DNA of 64,000 nucleotides from G020348185 sp964525045 (GCA_964525045.1 CAZGFD010000001.1:186001-250000); one strand, 5' to 3'. Numbered from the stretch's first letter, positions 23,362 through 33,004 are shown. The notes: generated by a model not told the origin, from the letters alone. A program made the numbers and translations.

Positions 23362-25233
23362 CTATTGCGCTAAAATAATGTTCTGTTCTTTAAAGTTTTT
23401 TGGAGACCGAGGGGTAATCTCTGCGACGTTTTGGACATCTTGGAGGAACTCTCCGACAGTAATTCGGCCGTCACGATTTCGATCAGCTCGACCAAGTAGA
23501 CCGGAGAGGAGTTTTGCAGGGTCTGGATTCTTCTCATTCAATGTAGTTTTGATCTGAATCACCCGACTTGTTTGCTGATGCGACCTGGATGAGAGGTTCG
23601 CTTGCCAGTTCGGGGGAGCTTTCCCGTTAGGACTCACCATTCTTCCGGAATTGAGATATTGAACCACCGGAGTGTCTAATAACAGGAGGGAGAGTTGTAT
23701 ATTCAATTTTCCCAACACTCTTTGGAGGCTTCCTAAGGAGACCAACCGCTTCCTGGATGCCTTAAGCGAGCCCTCATATGGCACCAAAAACACATCACCA
23801 TTTTCGGGATCCGCTACGGCATGCCCGGCAAAATAAAAGAGGAGGACGGAATTGGGCGTCATGTGTTTTTTCGCCCAGGAGAACAGAACCTCTTCAATGT
23901 CAGCGCGTGTGGCATGGCTTCCATGCAGGACACGGGTTTGTTCCTTTGGGAATGTACCGGTGGTCCGAAGGGTATCAAGGAGTCCTTTCAACTGCCGGCG
24001 CGGAATTTGATGGGCTTGCGGCCAAGGATCCCTGTATTGATCAATTCCCACAATGATGGCGTAATATTGAGAATGACCCATTCCTCCACCTGTTGGTGTA
24101 ACACTGCTGGGCGCGCTAGGGGTAGGGTTGGAGCTGGGAGCGACCTGAGTTCCGGGCCCAATCGCGGCTAAGATTTTATGTGAACCAGCAGGGCCTCCAT
24201 CTGCTGAGTTCACCGAAACAATAAGCTCACCACGCTCCTGCTGCTTGATCCCCGGCATTCGTCCCCGTATCTCCGTGGTTTTTTTCTCTCCGGGTTGAAG
24301 TGAGCCGATAGGAATAGGTAATGGGGTGACCCGGGAAAAAGCCTGAACGATAGGGTCTGAGCCGCTCAGATCAATATTGGCAGAGGAAATAGGGGTGCTT
24401 CCGGTGTTGGTGATTTCGATCTGAAGCACCAGCGTTTCTCCCCCTTCCAGAATCAGATTATCATTCCCGTCCTTGAGCAGTGTCCGGAAAGAAACTGTCG
24501 GAACCGGAGCCGCTGAAGAAACGGGAGGGAGAGGAGGGGGTGGAGGGGGTGGCGTGTAGGCCGGAACTTGAGCCGTCGTTGGTGGTGGGGGGCCTTGACC
24601 TAGGAGGGAAGGCACGGCCGAGAGCATATCTCGTGCTAACATTTGGCCGGCATCTTCCACCGCACCCTCGAATTGGTGTGTGTTACACGTTGCGGGGGTA
24701 CTGGTATCTTGTGGGGCCCAAATGCTGACACGTTCTTTAAAAGTGAGTGGCCGCTGAGCCAGGATATTTCCACTGACGTCTGTATACACGGCCAGGACCT
24801 GGAATCCCAAATCGGCTTTGTAGGTGTCTTCCTCGCCGAATCGGGTGGGTGTTTCATATAACTGATGGACGAGTCTCAGATGGATGAAAATGGAAGGCTG
24901 ATTTTCTACCGTAGTGGGGGCTGCCAAGGGAGTTTGATCGCCTCGTTGAACCGAGACATTGGCGAAGCTTTGTTGGCTCACCTCGACAAACGTTTCACTT
25001 AAGACCTTGCCGCTCGGAACCTGGAATTCGTAGCCACACCCGTCGACTGCCAGGGTCGAATCGAGAAATGCCTGCTCAAAAACCAATGTCACGGCAGCGG
25101 GAATTTGCTGGACAGGTTCATCTTCGAAAATGCGGGGTATAGTGAATTTGTCACAGGCAGCGATGACAAGGTACAGACCACTGATGAGGAGGAATATGCT
25201 ACATCGGAGTGCAAAAGGATTTGCACTGTTCAT
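23362..25233 (-). CDS. Caspase-fold lipoprotein lacking the catalytic Cys, with an EF-hand
   Basis: About 623 residues. A lipoprotein signal ends at the lipobox VIAAC, so the protein is membrane-anchored outside the cytoplasm. A beta-rich region and a Pro-rich linker (about residues 235-255) lead to a caspase (C14) domain starting YYAIIVGIDQY near residue 385. The catalytic His is present in FYFAGHAV (near 468). Where the family has D-x-C-x-S-G, this protein reads LLLLDTPVVQYL (near 520), so the nucleophile Cys is absent. Near residue 590, DRNRDGRITVGEF is a canonical calcium-binding EF-hand loop. I chose the ATG at 25233 because AAGGA lies nine bases upstream. It is likely a pseudo-enzyme with a binding role. 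Confidence 0.8.
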   Translation of the reverse strand: MNSANPFALRCSIFLLISGLYLVIAACDKFTIPRIFEDEPVQQIPAAVTLVFEQAFLDSTLAVDGCGYEFQVPSGKVLSETFVEVSQQSFANVSVQRGDQTPLAAPTTVENQPSIFIHLRLVHQLYETPTRFGEEDTYKADLGFQVLAVYTDVSGNILAQRPLTFKERVSIWAPQDTSTPATCNTHQFEGAVEDAGQMLARDMLSAVPSLLGQGPPPPTTAQVPAYTPPPPPPPLPPVSSAAPVPTVSFRTLLKDGNDNLILEGGETLVLQIEITNTGSTPISSANIDLSGSDPIVQAFSRVTPLPIPIGSLQPGEKKTTEIRGRMPGIKQQERGELIVSVNSADGGPAGSHKILAAIGPGTQVAPSSNPTPSAPSSVTPTGGGMGHSQYYAIIVGIDQYRDPWPQAHQIPRRQLKGLLDTLRTTGTFPKEQTRVLHGSHATRADIEEVLFSWAKKHMTPNSVLLFYFAGHAVADPENGDVFLVPYEGSLKASRKRLVSLGSLQRVLGKLNIQLSLLLLDTPVVQYLNSGRMVSPNGKAPPNWQANLSSRSHQQTSRVIQIKTTLNEKNPDPAKLLSGLLGRADRNRDGRITVGEFLQDVQNVAEITPRSPKNFKEQNIILAQ

Positions 25234-25466
25234 TCTCATGTGTCCTTGTCTCTTGAGCTGAGGGGAAAATGTAATGGGCAAAGGCTTTTTGGCTGATGAA
25301 TAATTACTATACCGCAAAACTCTTGCACAAACCTATCCCAATGCTGAAGGAGATGCAAGCTAACGCTTTCTTCCTATTATAATCCCATCTTGACTGGATG
25401 ATTGAAGGTAATGGATCATAAGGGAATACAACTGATTTTCTCTGTCCCTAACCCAAGGAGGAGAGT

Positions 25467-26231
25467 ATGCGTATACCGAATATTGTAAGCTGGTTAATCC
25501 TGGTTGTCTTTGCAAGTCTGCTTCCGGCCTGTGGGTCTGAAACCCCGGCTCGGATGAACGCGTATCTCGGTCCAGCGGAGGGCAAGGGATCCTCTTCGGA
25601 ACTGCCATCCATGCCGGGAGGGAAGATCCAGGCCGGGTTACTCGTTATTAATGATACCTCAGACCCCGAGTCTGCTCCCCCTCTCTCTCCTGAGGCATTT
25701 GCGGCCTTATCAGAAGGGATTCGAGTCCAAATCATGAACGCGGTTCCGATCACCTTTGTAAAAGTGATCCCAAATAACGGGATCACGCCAAACGGAAATT
25801 CTCAACAGATAGTAGACCTGGCCCGTCAGGAAGGAGTGAGCTACCTCATGCTGGCCATTTTATCCAGCAACGAGTCGGAGGTCCCCACTTACCTGCCCAT
25901 TAATGGAATTATTCAGGGTGGGGGAGGGCCTGCCACAACTCCCGGATATGAGGCGCAAAATTTCGCTCTCGCTGAACTGGCTTTGCTCGATGGGCAAACA
26001 GGAAATCCCCTACTTGAGACCGATGGCCGGGCGTATGCCACGCTGTATCGACTCAACGTCCCGACCGAATCGAATGTCTATCCGGTTGTGGTTCGCGCAC
26101 GGTTGTTCAACCCGATCTATCCGCAGGGGAACAATGCCCATGATACCTTACGGGGTATCGCGGCGGATGATGCGATTAAACAGAGTGTCATGAAATTGGC
26201 TACAGAATGGAATGAAAAATTCGCGACCTAA
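25467..26231 (+). CDS. Exported lipoprotein of unknown function
   Basis: A 254-residue protein with a classical lipobox (VVFASLLPAC, Cys at about residue 22). The mature part has PGGKIQAGLLVINDTSDPES, then a region like SEGIRVQIMNAVPITFVKVI and a later EGVSYLMLAILSSNESEVPT. The pattern of a beta-strand, a helix and a D-x-G segment is seen in envelope lipoproteins with a CsgG/LpoB-like fold, but I do not recognise the family. AAGGAGGAG precedes the ATG. It is divergent from the pseudo-caspase gene, with about 230 bp between. Confidence 0.7.
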   Translation: MRIPNIVSWLILVVFASLLPACGSETPARMNAYLGPAEGKGSSSELPSMPGGKIQAGLLVINDTSDPESAPPLSPEAFAALSEGIRVQIMNAVPITFVKVIPNNGITPNGNSQQIVDLARQEGVSYLMLAILSSNESEVPTYLPINGIIQGGGGPATTPGYEAQNFALAELALLDGQTGNPLLETDGRAYATLYRLNVPTESNVYPVVVRARLFNPIYPQGNNAHDTLRGIAADDAIKQSVMKLATEWNEKFAT

Positions 26232-26257
26232 ACACATGTCGAGAGATCATTTGGGCT

Positions 26258-26755
26258 TTAACGGAAATTCTTGAACTGGAGGTCGATCTCCAAATCCTGT
26301 TGCTTTAAAAAAGCAATAACCGTTTGAAGGTCGTCTTTGTTTTTACTCTGCACCCGGATTTGGTCTCCTTGAATTTGAGTTTGGGCTTTGAATTTCGCTT
26401 CTTTAATTTTCTTGACGATGGCCTTCGCTTTGTCGTCAACGATGCCGCTTTGAATCACAATAATCTGGCGTACCGTTCCTCCTAAAGCCTGTTCGACTTT
26501 CCCAAAATCCAAGGCCTTTAACGACACCTGCCGTTTGACGAATTTGGCCTTGAGGATGTCTAACACCGCCTTCAATTTAAAGTCATCGTCGGAGATGACC
26601 ACCAGCTCCTTTTCTTTTTCCTTCAGAGTCAAGTCAGATTGAGATCCTTTAAAGTCAAATCGTTGACGGATCTCCTTAATGGTTTGATCCACCGCATTTC
26701 TGACTTCCTGCATGTCGACTTCAGAAACCACATCGAATGAATGCTGTTCGGCCAT
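26258..26755 (-). CDS. yajQ: YajQ-family nucleotide/c-di-GMP-binding protein
   Basis: A 165-residue cytoplasmic protein. The N-terminus SFDVVSEVDMQEVRNAVDQ and the middle RFDFKGSQSDLTLKEKEKEL are hallmark YajQ text. Some members bind cyclic di-GMP and modulate transcription; others bind RNA or tRNA. The two ferredoxin-like halves are intact and the length is normal. The ATG is at 26755, with AAGGAG about 12 bases upstream. A REPIN-like repeat separates it from cstA. Confidence 0.93.
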   Translation of the reverse strand: MAEQHSFDVVSEVDMQEVRNAVDQTIKEIRQRFDFKGSQSDLTLKEKEKELVVISDDDFKLKAVLDILKAKFVKRQVSLKALDFGKVEQALGGTVRQIIVIQSGIVDDKAKAIVKKIKEAKFKAQTQIQGDQIRVQSKNKDDLQTVIAFLKQQDLEIDLQFKNFR

Positions 26756-26809
26756 ATTATTAAGAGTCTCCTTTTAAAGGTAACGTTGGGCGATGTCCTC
26801 CGGTGCTTT

Positions 26810-26864
26810 GTAGCTGCGCCATCTTATGGTGCCTCTTGAGGGCAGCATGAGATGCTGCAGCTAC
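26810..26864. repeat. Compact REPIN-like repeat
   Basis: A REP arm (26810-26833, GTAGCTGCGCCATCTTATGG onward) and an inverted arm (26841-26864, ending GCTGCAGCTAC) are separated by 7 bp. It is the most compact copy in the window and lies between yajQ and cstA. Confidence 0.82.
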
Positions 26865-26871
26865 CTTTGCT

Positions 26872-28821
26872 TTAACAACATGGCCCTGCGGGAATGTGAA
26901 TGCCCTCGCCTTCAATGACTTCCGTTGAAGTAAATGGTCGTTTTTGGATCAGGTACCCATACCACTTCATCGCACTATCGATGAGCACAATCACGGCTAA
27001 GACGGCCACGAGGGCCACAAGGGCGGCATTGATAAACATCGTCAGCACCTGGCTGCCGGCCCCCGTAAGCGCTTGTTGAAGGAAGAGGCCAAAAAGTTCA
27101 TAACAACCCGTCAAGGTGATGATGCCCACAAATACCATGGGAATGACGGTGACCCACAGGTACTGAGCCTTGTTCATTTTTATTAAGACGGTTGTGGCAA
27201 TGCACAGGGCCAACATGCCGAGAAGCTGATTGGCTGCGCCAAACATCGGCCAAATAGTCGATATGGTTCCGGTTCCAATGAGATACCCCCAAGCTCCAAC
27301 GACCAAGCCACTACACCCGATGACGCCGGGCCACCAATTGATCTGCCGAAGAGGTTCGTAGGCATGGCCGCCTAATTCTTGAACGAGGTACCGAGCCACC
27401 CGAGTACCGGCATCAATCGTCGTCAAAATAAATAAGGCCTCGAACAATAGAGCAAATTGATACCAATAGGCCATGAGTCCGGACATGCCCGGTAGCCCGG
27501 AAAAAATCGAAGCCATTCCGACCGCTAAAGAAACCGCACCCCCGGGACGACCCGAAACATCGACCTCTACCAGAGCAGATAGCTCCTTGATATGAGAGAC
27601 GGGGAATCCCATTGAGGCCAGCTTTTCGGTTGAGAGCATGGTGTTGATGGCCAAATAATCACCGGGTACGAGCAAACAGGCCGCGACCAACGCAATGACG
27701 CCGACAAAACTTTCCAGCAACATGGCACCATACCCCACCATGGCCTGAGACTCTTGGGCGATAAGCTTGGGGGTCGTGCCCGAAGAAACCAATGAGTGGA
27801 ACCCGGATATGGCCCCACATGCAATGGTAATAAAGAGAAAGGGAAAGAGCGTTCCCGGAATGATGGGGCCGTTCCCATGGATAAATTCTGTCAGGGGTGG
27901 CATTTCGATAACGGGGGCCAACGCGATCACTCCAATTCCGAGCAACGCCACCACCCCTAATTTCATAAAAGTAGACAAATAGTCGCGGGGGACTAGGAGA
28001 ATCCACACGGGAAGGACCGAGGCGAGAAATCCGTATCCGGCGAGACACCAAATCAGCGTAGGGCGGGTCAACATGAACCAGTCTGCCCATGCTGAATGTG
28101 CGACAGTGCGTCCGGCTATGATGGCGATGATGAGAAGCCCCAATCCCAACAAAGACATTTCTCCAACTCTTCCCGGTCGCCATTTTTGAAGATACAGTCC
28201 CATGAGAAAGGCAATCGGAATGGTCATGGCAATCGTAAACGTCCCCCAGGCGTTCTGATAGAGCGCATTGACCACCGCAAGTCCTAATCCGGCCAACGCA
28301 ACGACCACAATGAACAACACCGCCACCGCCGTCGCCATTCCGGTCACTCGACCAATTTCTGCGTGAGCGATTTCTGGAAGGGATCGCCCGTTTCGCCGCA
28401 TGGAGGCGACCAGGATGATAAAATCCTGGACGGCTCCGGCTAGCACGGCGCCGATGACGATCCAGAGAAATCCTGGAAGATAGCCGAACTGAGCAGCCAA
28501 TACTGGTCCCAGAAGGGGACCTGCGCCGGCAATGGCCGCAAAATGGTGGCCGAAGAGAATGTATTGATTGGCAGGATAGAAGTTTGTTTCATCATTGAGG
28601 CGATGGGCGGGTGTTCGTCGCCGATCGTCCAAATTCATCACGCGCTTAGCCAAGAATCGTCCATAAAACCGGTAGGCCAATACATAAAAGCACGAGGCCG
28701 CTACCACTAACCATAAGCCGTTTACTTTTTCATCAGGGTTCAGGAGTCCCGTCACCTGGCCAAAAGCTACGGCGCAGAGTATCGCGATCCCTGACCACAT
28801 GAGGATGTTGATCGGTGACAT
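26872..28821 (-). CDS. cstA: CstA carbon-starvation family transporter
   Basis: A membrane protein of about 649 residues with many transmembrane segments. The family signatures are ANQYILFGHHFAAIAGAGPL and GPVLAAQFGYLPGFLWI near the N-terminus, and FHSLVSSGTTPKLI in the middle. E. coli CstA and relatives take up peptides or pyruvate during carbon starvation. I place the start at the ATG at 28821, with AGGA nine bases upstream; a TTG at 28827 is less likely. No two-component regulator is adjacent. In a presumed autotroph it may scavenge pyruvate. Confidence 0.95.
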   Translation of the reverse strand: MSPINILMWSGIAILCAVAFGQVTGLLNPDEKVNGLWLVVAASCFYVLAYRFYGRFLAKRVMNLDDRRRTPAHRLNDETNFYPANQYILFGHHFAAIAGAGPLLGPVLAAQFGYLPGFLWIVIGAVLAGAVQDFIILVASMRRNGRSLPEIAHAEIGRVTGMATAVAVLFIVVVALAGLGLAVVNALYQNAWGTFTIAMTIPIAFLMGLYLQKWRPGRVGEMSLLGLGLLIIAIIAGRTVAHSAWADWFMLTRPTLIWCLAGYGFLASVLPVWILLVPRDYLSTFMKLGVVALLGIGVIALAPVIEMPPLTEFIHGNGPIIPGTLFPFLFITIACGAISGFHSLVSSGTTPKLIAQESQAMVGYGAMLLESFVGVIALVAACLLVPGDYLAINTMLSTEKLASMGFPVSHIKELSALVEVDVSGRPGGAVSLAVGMASIFSGLPGMSGLMAYWYQFALLFEALFILTTIDAGTRVARYLVQELGGHAYEPLRQINWWPGVIGCSGLVVGAWGYLIGTGTISTIWPMFGAANQLLGMLALCIATTVLIKMNKAQYLWVTVIPMVFVGIITLTGCYELFGLFLQQALTGAGSQVLTMFINAALVALVAVLAVIVLIDSAMKWYGYLIQKRPFTSTEVIEGEGIHIPAGPCC

Positions 28822-28902
28822 GAGCAAAATCCTATCAAGGCGGCGGAAAGGTGTAAATGGGAAAAAGGGTGAAAGGAATCACGAAGTCTGAAGACGGAAA
28901 CA

Positions 28903-29361
28903 TTAGCATTGGACTGAAAGAGGTGATTTCCCGTATTTCTCCCGGAGGGCATTGATGGTCTTCAACACACCTGGCAAACAAATGAGTTTTTTTTCAAATT
29001 TCCTCTTGCCGGGGAAGTCAATTAACGAAACACCAATCAACATGGTCAAAATGCCTTGGCCGGGTAGAACCAACATTGCGATGCCAGCAAGAAGAAAAAT
29101 ATACCCGACTCCATTTTTGAGAAAAATGCTGATCTTCCGTATGATGGGGTGGTATGTTTCCATCCAGGTGTGAGGTTTTTCTTCCTCAAAATAGTCAGCC
29201 GGCAGTCGGATTAATATGGCTGGGATGGCCACTAACGTACCGATAAAAGCGACGATGGAAACAACAAAAATAGCGATGAGCACTTCACTCGGAATGACGG
29301 ATTCAATGAGCACGATGCCCTGGTTAATCCATTGATATAATCCGGAGAATAGATTGGTCAT
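28903..29361 (-). CDS. PGPGW-like membrane protein
   Basis: A 152-residue protein with two to three membrane helices (IPSEVLIAIFVVSIVAFIGT and GYIFLLAGIAMLVLPGQG). The hairpin turn and following strand, VLPGQGILTMLIGVSLIDFP then GKRKFEKKL, resemble the PGPGW family. Its function is unknown. It lies about 80 bp from cstA, in the same direction, and could be co-transcribed with it. A heptad-repeat region lies upstream. Confidence 0.65.
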   Translation of the reverse strand: MTNLFSGLYQWINQGIVLIESVIPSEVLIAIFVVSIVAFIGTLVAIPAILIRLPADYFEEEKPHTWMETYHPIIRKISIFLKNGVGYIFLLAGIAMLVLPGQGILTMLIGVSLIDFPGKRKFEKKLICLPGVLKTINALREKYGKSPLSVQC

Positions 29362-29453
29362 GGGGTAGGATGGTCCAAAGTTTTTCGAGCCTTTACGCCG
29401 ACTGGCATCGGGATACCGGAGAGTAAGTGTAGGTAGTGACTGAGGATCTTAGA

Positions 29454-29641
29454 GAATATCGAATATCGAACAAGGGAATAATGAATGTCGAAGGAAAAGA
29501 GAGATTTTAATTTGGTAATAGTTCTCTTCATGGATTTTTCCGACCAATCAAGTGGTGGCACAAGATGAGTGCAAGACCTTACTGTGACCAGAGAAACTAT
29601 TCGACACACTTCATGATTCGATATTCCTTGTTCAATATTGG
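29454..29641. repeat. Inverted pair of GATATTG/GATATTC heptad arrays
   Basis: 29454-29493 carries GAATATCGAATATCGAACAA, and 29611-29641 carries the inverted counterpart (CGATATTCCTTGTTCAATAT). They frame about 115 bp without coding sequence. The same spelling returns at 48695-48866. Confidence 0.7.
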
Positions 29642-29691
29642 TTATTTCTTCCAGCCGGTCTTTCCTATTTGAATTAAAGGAATTTCGCCCC

Positions 29692-30165
29692 ATGCCTCAG
29701 TACTGGTTGTTCAAATCAGAACCTAACACCTTTTCTATCGACGATCTCGCGGGCTCCCCTGGAAAACAAACCTGCTGGGAGGGAGTGCGAAACTATCAGG
29801 CTCGTAATTATTTACGTGAAATAAAACGAGGCGATCAAGGATTTTTCTATCACAGCAATGCTGATCCACCGGCAATTGTTGGGGTCGTGGAAGTCATAAA
29901 ACAGGCGTATCCGGACCATTATGCCTTTGATCAACACAGTCCATACTTTGATCCAAAAAGTACGCCGATTTCTCCCATTTGGGTCATGGTAGACATTCGC
30001 CTCATTCGAAAATTCGCTGAACCCTTGTCTCTGGAAGTTCTGAGGAAGGTAAAAGGACTGGAAAAGATGGAGCTGTTGCGCAAGGGGTCACGATTGTCTG
30101 TTCAGCCCGTTCGTAATCAGGAGTGGAAGATTATCATAAGAAAAGAGGAGAAGATTCGAAAGTAA
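29692..30165 (+). CDS. EVE-domain protein
   Basis: A 157-residue EVE (PUA-like) domain protein. Signatures are QYWLFKSEPNTFSIDDL at the N-terminus, WEGVRNYQARNYLREIKRGD, and FFYHSNADPPAIVGVVEV. EVE domains bind modified bases in DNA or RNA (for example 5-methylcytosine), and related genes sit next to restriction or tRNA-modification genes in other bacteria. The ATG at 29692 has AAAGGA ten bases upstream. No modification gene is adjacent here. Confidence 0.93.
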   Translation: MPQYWLFKSEPNTFSIDDLAGSPGKQTCWEGVRNYQARNYLREIKRGDQGFFYHSNADPPAIVGVVEVIKQAYPDHYAFDQHSPYFDPKSTPISPIWVMVDIRLIRKFAEPLSLEVLRKVKGLEKMELLRKGSRLSVQPVRNQEWKIIIRKEEKIRK

Positions 30166-30170
30166 AAAAA

Positions 30171-30206
30171 GTTTCAAGTTTCAGGTTTCAGGTTGCAAGT
30201 TTCAGG
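30171..30206. repeat. Heptad array (GTTTCAG type)
   Basis: Four to five 7-bp units (GTTTCAA, GTTTCAG, GTTTCAG, GTTGCAA, GTTTCAG) follow the EVE gene directly. They are not followed by a terminator. Confidence 0.75.
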
Positions 30207-30282
30207 GAAGAACGGCTCCAATTTAAATATGGTAATAGGGTAATTGGTTCCTACTATCATTCTCTTTATTTATTAAAATTAA

Positions 30283-30564
30283 TCAGGGGGTGCCGTTTGG
30301 AAAGATTTGTTCAAATGGGTGAATTTCCACGTTTTGGAACACACCGTGAATGGTGTAGGGATCTTCCTGTGCAAAGAGCTCAGCATCAGCTAGGGAATCC
30401 GCCTCGATGACAATCAAACTGCCGCTCTTATCTTTAAAAGGACCGGCAAGAATGAGTTTTCCTTGCCTATTTAAATCGGTCAATCGTTCAAGGTGGATGG
30501 ATCGGTACTGGGGCCGCTTCAAATGTCCCTCAGGACTGTCTTTGCCAATTATCGCAAATTTCAT
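30283..30564 (-). CDS. YciI-like protein
   Basis: A 93-residue cytoplasmic ferredoxin-like protein. The His/Asp motif of the family is seen in the SIHLERLTDLNRQGKLILAG region followed by GSLIVIEADSLADAELFAQ. The C-terminus DPYTIHGVFQNVEIHPF is typical. YciI proteins are often fused to or partner redox or dioxygenase-like enzymes, and their reaction is mostly unknown. The ATG is at 30564. Confidence 0.88.
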   Translation of the reverse strand: MKFAIIGKDSPEGHLKRPQYRSIHLERLTDLNRQGKLILAGPFKDKSGSLIVIEADSLADAELFAQEDPYTIHGVFQNVEIHPFEQIFPNGTP

Positions 30565-30671
30565 AGTGAGCCTAAGTTCTCTCGCGGAAGACTCAAAGAC
30601 ATGGTTAAAATGTTTAAGATTGGGGATGGTCGTGGGAGGGAGTCAATGAAAGAACAAGAACGGTGTTTAGA

Positions 30672-31088
30672 TTAGAGGGCATCATAAGGCAAGGTTTGTC
30701 TCCCGGAATAGCCTCCATTGATTTCATGCCAACTGTGGATCCGGTCCTCGCCGAATTTCCAACAGAGATAGACCAGCCTTCCGTCCAGCAGGTAGGGGAA
30801 ATCACAAAGCCCTGATTCGATGTCTTTGACGAGGACTCCCCATTCATGAATAGTATGCAGGCTCTCATTGATTTCCTGTATGGCTTGAATATAACGAGGG
30901 CCAACCACACTTCCTCCACCCAGGTGAGCTTTCGAGCTAGCCTTTTTTATCTCTTCCTTAGTGTTGATGAGGACAGTTCGTTCCTCCTTGATTATCTGCC
31001 AGAGCTGTTCCAGCTGCGGGATTAAGCAATTGGCTTCAGAAAGTGTAAAGATCCTTTCATTATTTTGCGGGTCTTCAAAGGGCTCCAT
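30672..31088 (-). CDS. DUF2203 family protein
   Basis: A 138-residue soluble protein. The family signature appears as FTLSEANCLIPQLEQLWQII, then GVLVKDIESGLCDFPYLLDG, and RLVYLCWKFGEDRIHSWHEI near the C-terminus. The Trp, Cys and His residues are conserved in the family, but its function is unknown. Downstream lies the YciI gene, in the same direction and about 110 bp away. Confidence 0.88.
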   Translation of the reverse strand: MEPFEDPQNNERIFTLSEANCLIPQLEQLWQIIKEERTVLINTKEEIKKASSKAHLGGGSVVGPRYIQAIQEINESLHTIHEWGVLVKDIESGLCDFPYLLDGRLVYLCWKFGEDRIHSWHEINGGYSGRQTLPYDAL

Positions 31089-31753
31089 ATCGCCGCTGAT
31101 TCCTTTCTCGTAAGGGACAGTCCAAAGTGTAAAGTCCGGAATTCAACGTATAAATCCAACAATCAGAATCACTGATCTCGAGTGTGAGGCCTTTGGACGG
31201 AAAATCTGGAACATTTTCCTGGGTCCCTTGTTTTAAAAGGCAAAAAATACGGTGGAACACGGACTTTTATCATTTAGCATAACCTGCTTTTGGGTGCAAT
31301 CACGAGGATGAGGCCTTCCGGGAAATCGCCACACTTGACCTAATTCAATTCATTGACTAAGCTAATGCTTAATTCTTTTAATGGTGGCACAATACAGACT
31401 ATTGACAATGTGCTTGTTTTTAAGATATCTAAATAGATAGACCTTCCGAAAAAACATTGGATTTCAATTCTGCCTGCGTGGCTTCCCGGGTCCACCCAAG
31501 CTAAATCAGATCTTTTAAACCAAAGAACGAATCCTAATCAGTAACTCACACTGTGGTTCCCCAGTATCTCTGAATAATCTTCCGACACGACCCAAACAGT
31601 ACGTCATACAGGGCAACCGCCTAGTCTTATGCCGTTGGATCCCTTTTCGACTTTCACAACCGTGCCAAGCCCAACATGAGGTGAACTTCGCGGCCTCGGG
31701 TAAGAGCGTTGGATTTGAATAGAAAGGACATTTGATAATGAATGGAGAACATT
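31089..31753. other. Long leader region upstream of rho
   Basis: About 660 bp without a convincing gene. It contains TTGACA at about 31403, which could be a -35 element, though no good -10 sequence sits at the proper spacing. The last bases carry GGAG for the rho start. In other bacteria rho regulates itself through its leader; whether that applies here is unknown. I see no rRNA, tRNA or clear riboswitch. Confidence 0.4.
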
Positions 31754-33004
31754 ATGCATCTTGCTGAATTAAAGCAGAAGTCAATTGGTGAACTGAATGA
31801 AATCGCTCGGGATCTCAAAATTGATGGTGCGCCAAATTTACGAAAGCAAGAGTTAATCTTTTCCATTCTCCAAGGACAAACGGAAAAAAATGGTGTCATA
31901 TTTGGCGAAGGCGTTTTGGAAACGTTGTCAGATGGGTTTGGGTTCCTTCGGGCGCCTGATTCCAACTATTTACCAGGGCCAGATGATATTTATATCTCGC
32001 CTTCTCAAATTCGGCGGTTTAACCTTCGAACCGGGGATATTATCTCAGGACAAATTCGGCCTCCCAAAGAAGGGGAGCGGTATTTTGCACTTCTGAAAGT
32101 TGAAAAGATTAATTATGATGATCCAGAAGTCCAACGTGACAAAATATTGTTTGATAATCTCACGCCCCTCTACCCTGAAAAGCGAATCGAACTCGAATTT
32201 GACTCCGAGGAATATTGCACAAGGGTCATGGAACTGATTACCCCTATTGGAATGGGCCAAAGGGGATTAATTGTGGCCGCACCCAGAACAGGAAAAACCA
32301 TGCTGCTTCAGGCGGTGGCGCGGGCCATTTTGAGCAACCATCCGGATATCGTCTTGATCGTTTTGTTAATTGACGAACGACCTGAAGAAGTCACAGATTG
32401 GCAACGGCAAGTGAAAGCGGCGGAAGTCATTAGTTCAACCTTTGATGAGCCGGCTCAAAGGCATGCTCAAATTGCTGAAATCGTAATGGAAAAAGCCAAG
32501 AGACTGGTTGAACATAAACGGGACGTGGTAATCTTGTTAGACAGCATCACGCGATTAGCCCGAGCCTATAACACCATCGCACCACCCAGTGGAAAAGTGT
32601 TATCCGGGGGCTTGGATTCCAATGCGCTCCAACGGCCCAAACGATTTTTTGGGGCGGCCCGAAACATAGAGAATGGCGGGAGTCTGACGATTCTGGCCAC
32701 CGCCCTTGTCGACACAGGGAGTCGAATGGATGATGTGATCTTTGAAGAGTTTAAGGGAACGGGAAATATGGAGGCCCATCTTGATCGTCGGTTGGCCGAC
32801 AAACGGCTGTTCCCGGCCCTTGATATCAGTCAATCCGGTACCAGGAAAGAGGAACTCTTGGTTGATCGTGATCGTTTGAACAAAATGTGGATCCTCAGGA
32901 AAGTCTTGAGCCCGCTGGGCACTATGGAAGCGATGGAATTTCTTATGGATAAAATCGGTGGCACCAAAAACAACCAGGAGTTTTTACAGTCGATGAATCG
33001 GTAA
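31754..33004 (+). CDS. rho: Transcription termination factor Rho
   Basis: A hexameric RNA helicase that ends transcription at Rho-dependent sites. The N-terminus MHLAELKQKSIGELNEIARD is the family's helical cap. The cold-shock-like RNA-binding domain spans about residues 55-125 (SDGFGFLRAP). Motifs in the ATPase domain are AAPRTGKT (Walker A), VVILLDSITRLARAYN (Walker B) and FKGTGNMEAHLDR (Q/R-loop region). I start at the ATG at 31754, with GGAG six bases upstream; an ATG at 31742 adds four residues. The order rho-rpmE-prfA-prmC follows. Confidence 0.97.
   Translation: MHLAELKQKSIGELNEIARDLKIDGAPNLRKQELIFSILQGQTEKNGVIFGEGVLETLSDGFGFLRAPDSNYLPGPDDIYISPSQIRRFNLRTGDIISGQIRPPKEGERYFALLKVEKINYDDPEVQRDKILFDNLTPLYPEKRIELEFDSEEYCTRVMELITPIGMGQRGLIVAAPRTGKTMLLQAVARAILSNHPDIVLIVLLIDERPEEVTDWQRQVKAAEVISSTFDEPAQRHAQIAEIVMEKAKRLVEHKRDVVILLDSITRLARAYNTIAPPSGKVLSGGLDSNALQRPKRFFGAARNIENGGSLTILATALVDTGSRMDDVIFEEFKGTGNMEAHLDRRLADKRLFPALDISQSGTRKEELLVDRDRLNKMWILRKVLSPLGTMEAMEFLMDKIGGTKNNQEFLQSMNR

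Noticed and set aside
31075..31260. A 61-residue leftward reading upstream of the DUF2203 gene
   Set aside because: It begins with GTG, has no good ribosome site and overlaps the true start of the DUF2203 gene.
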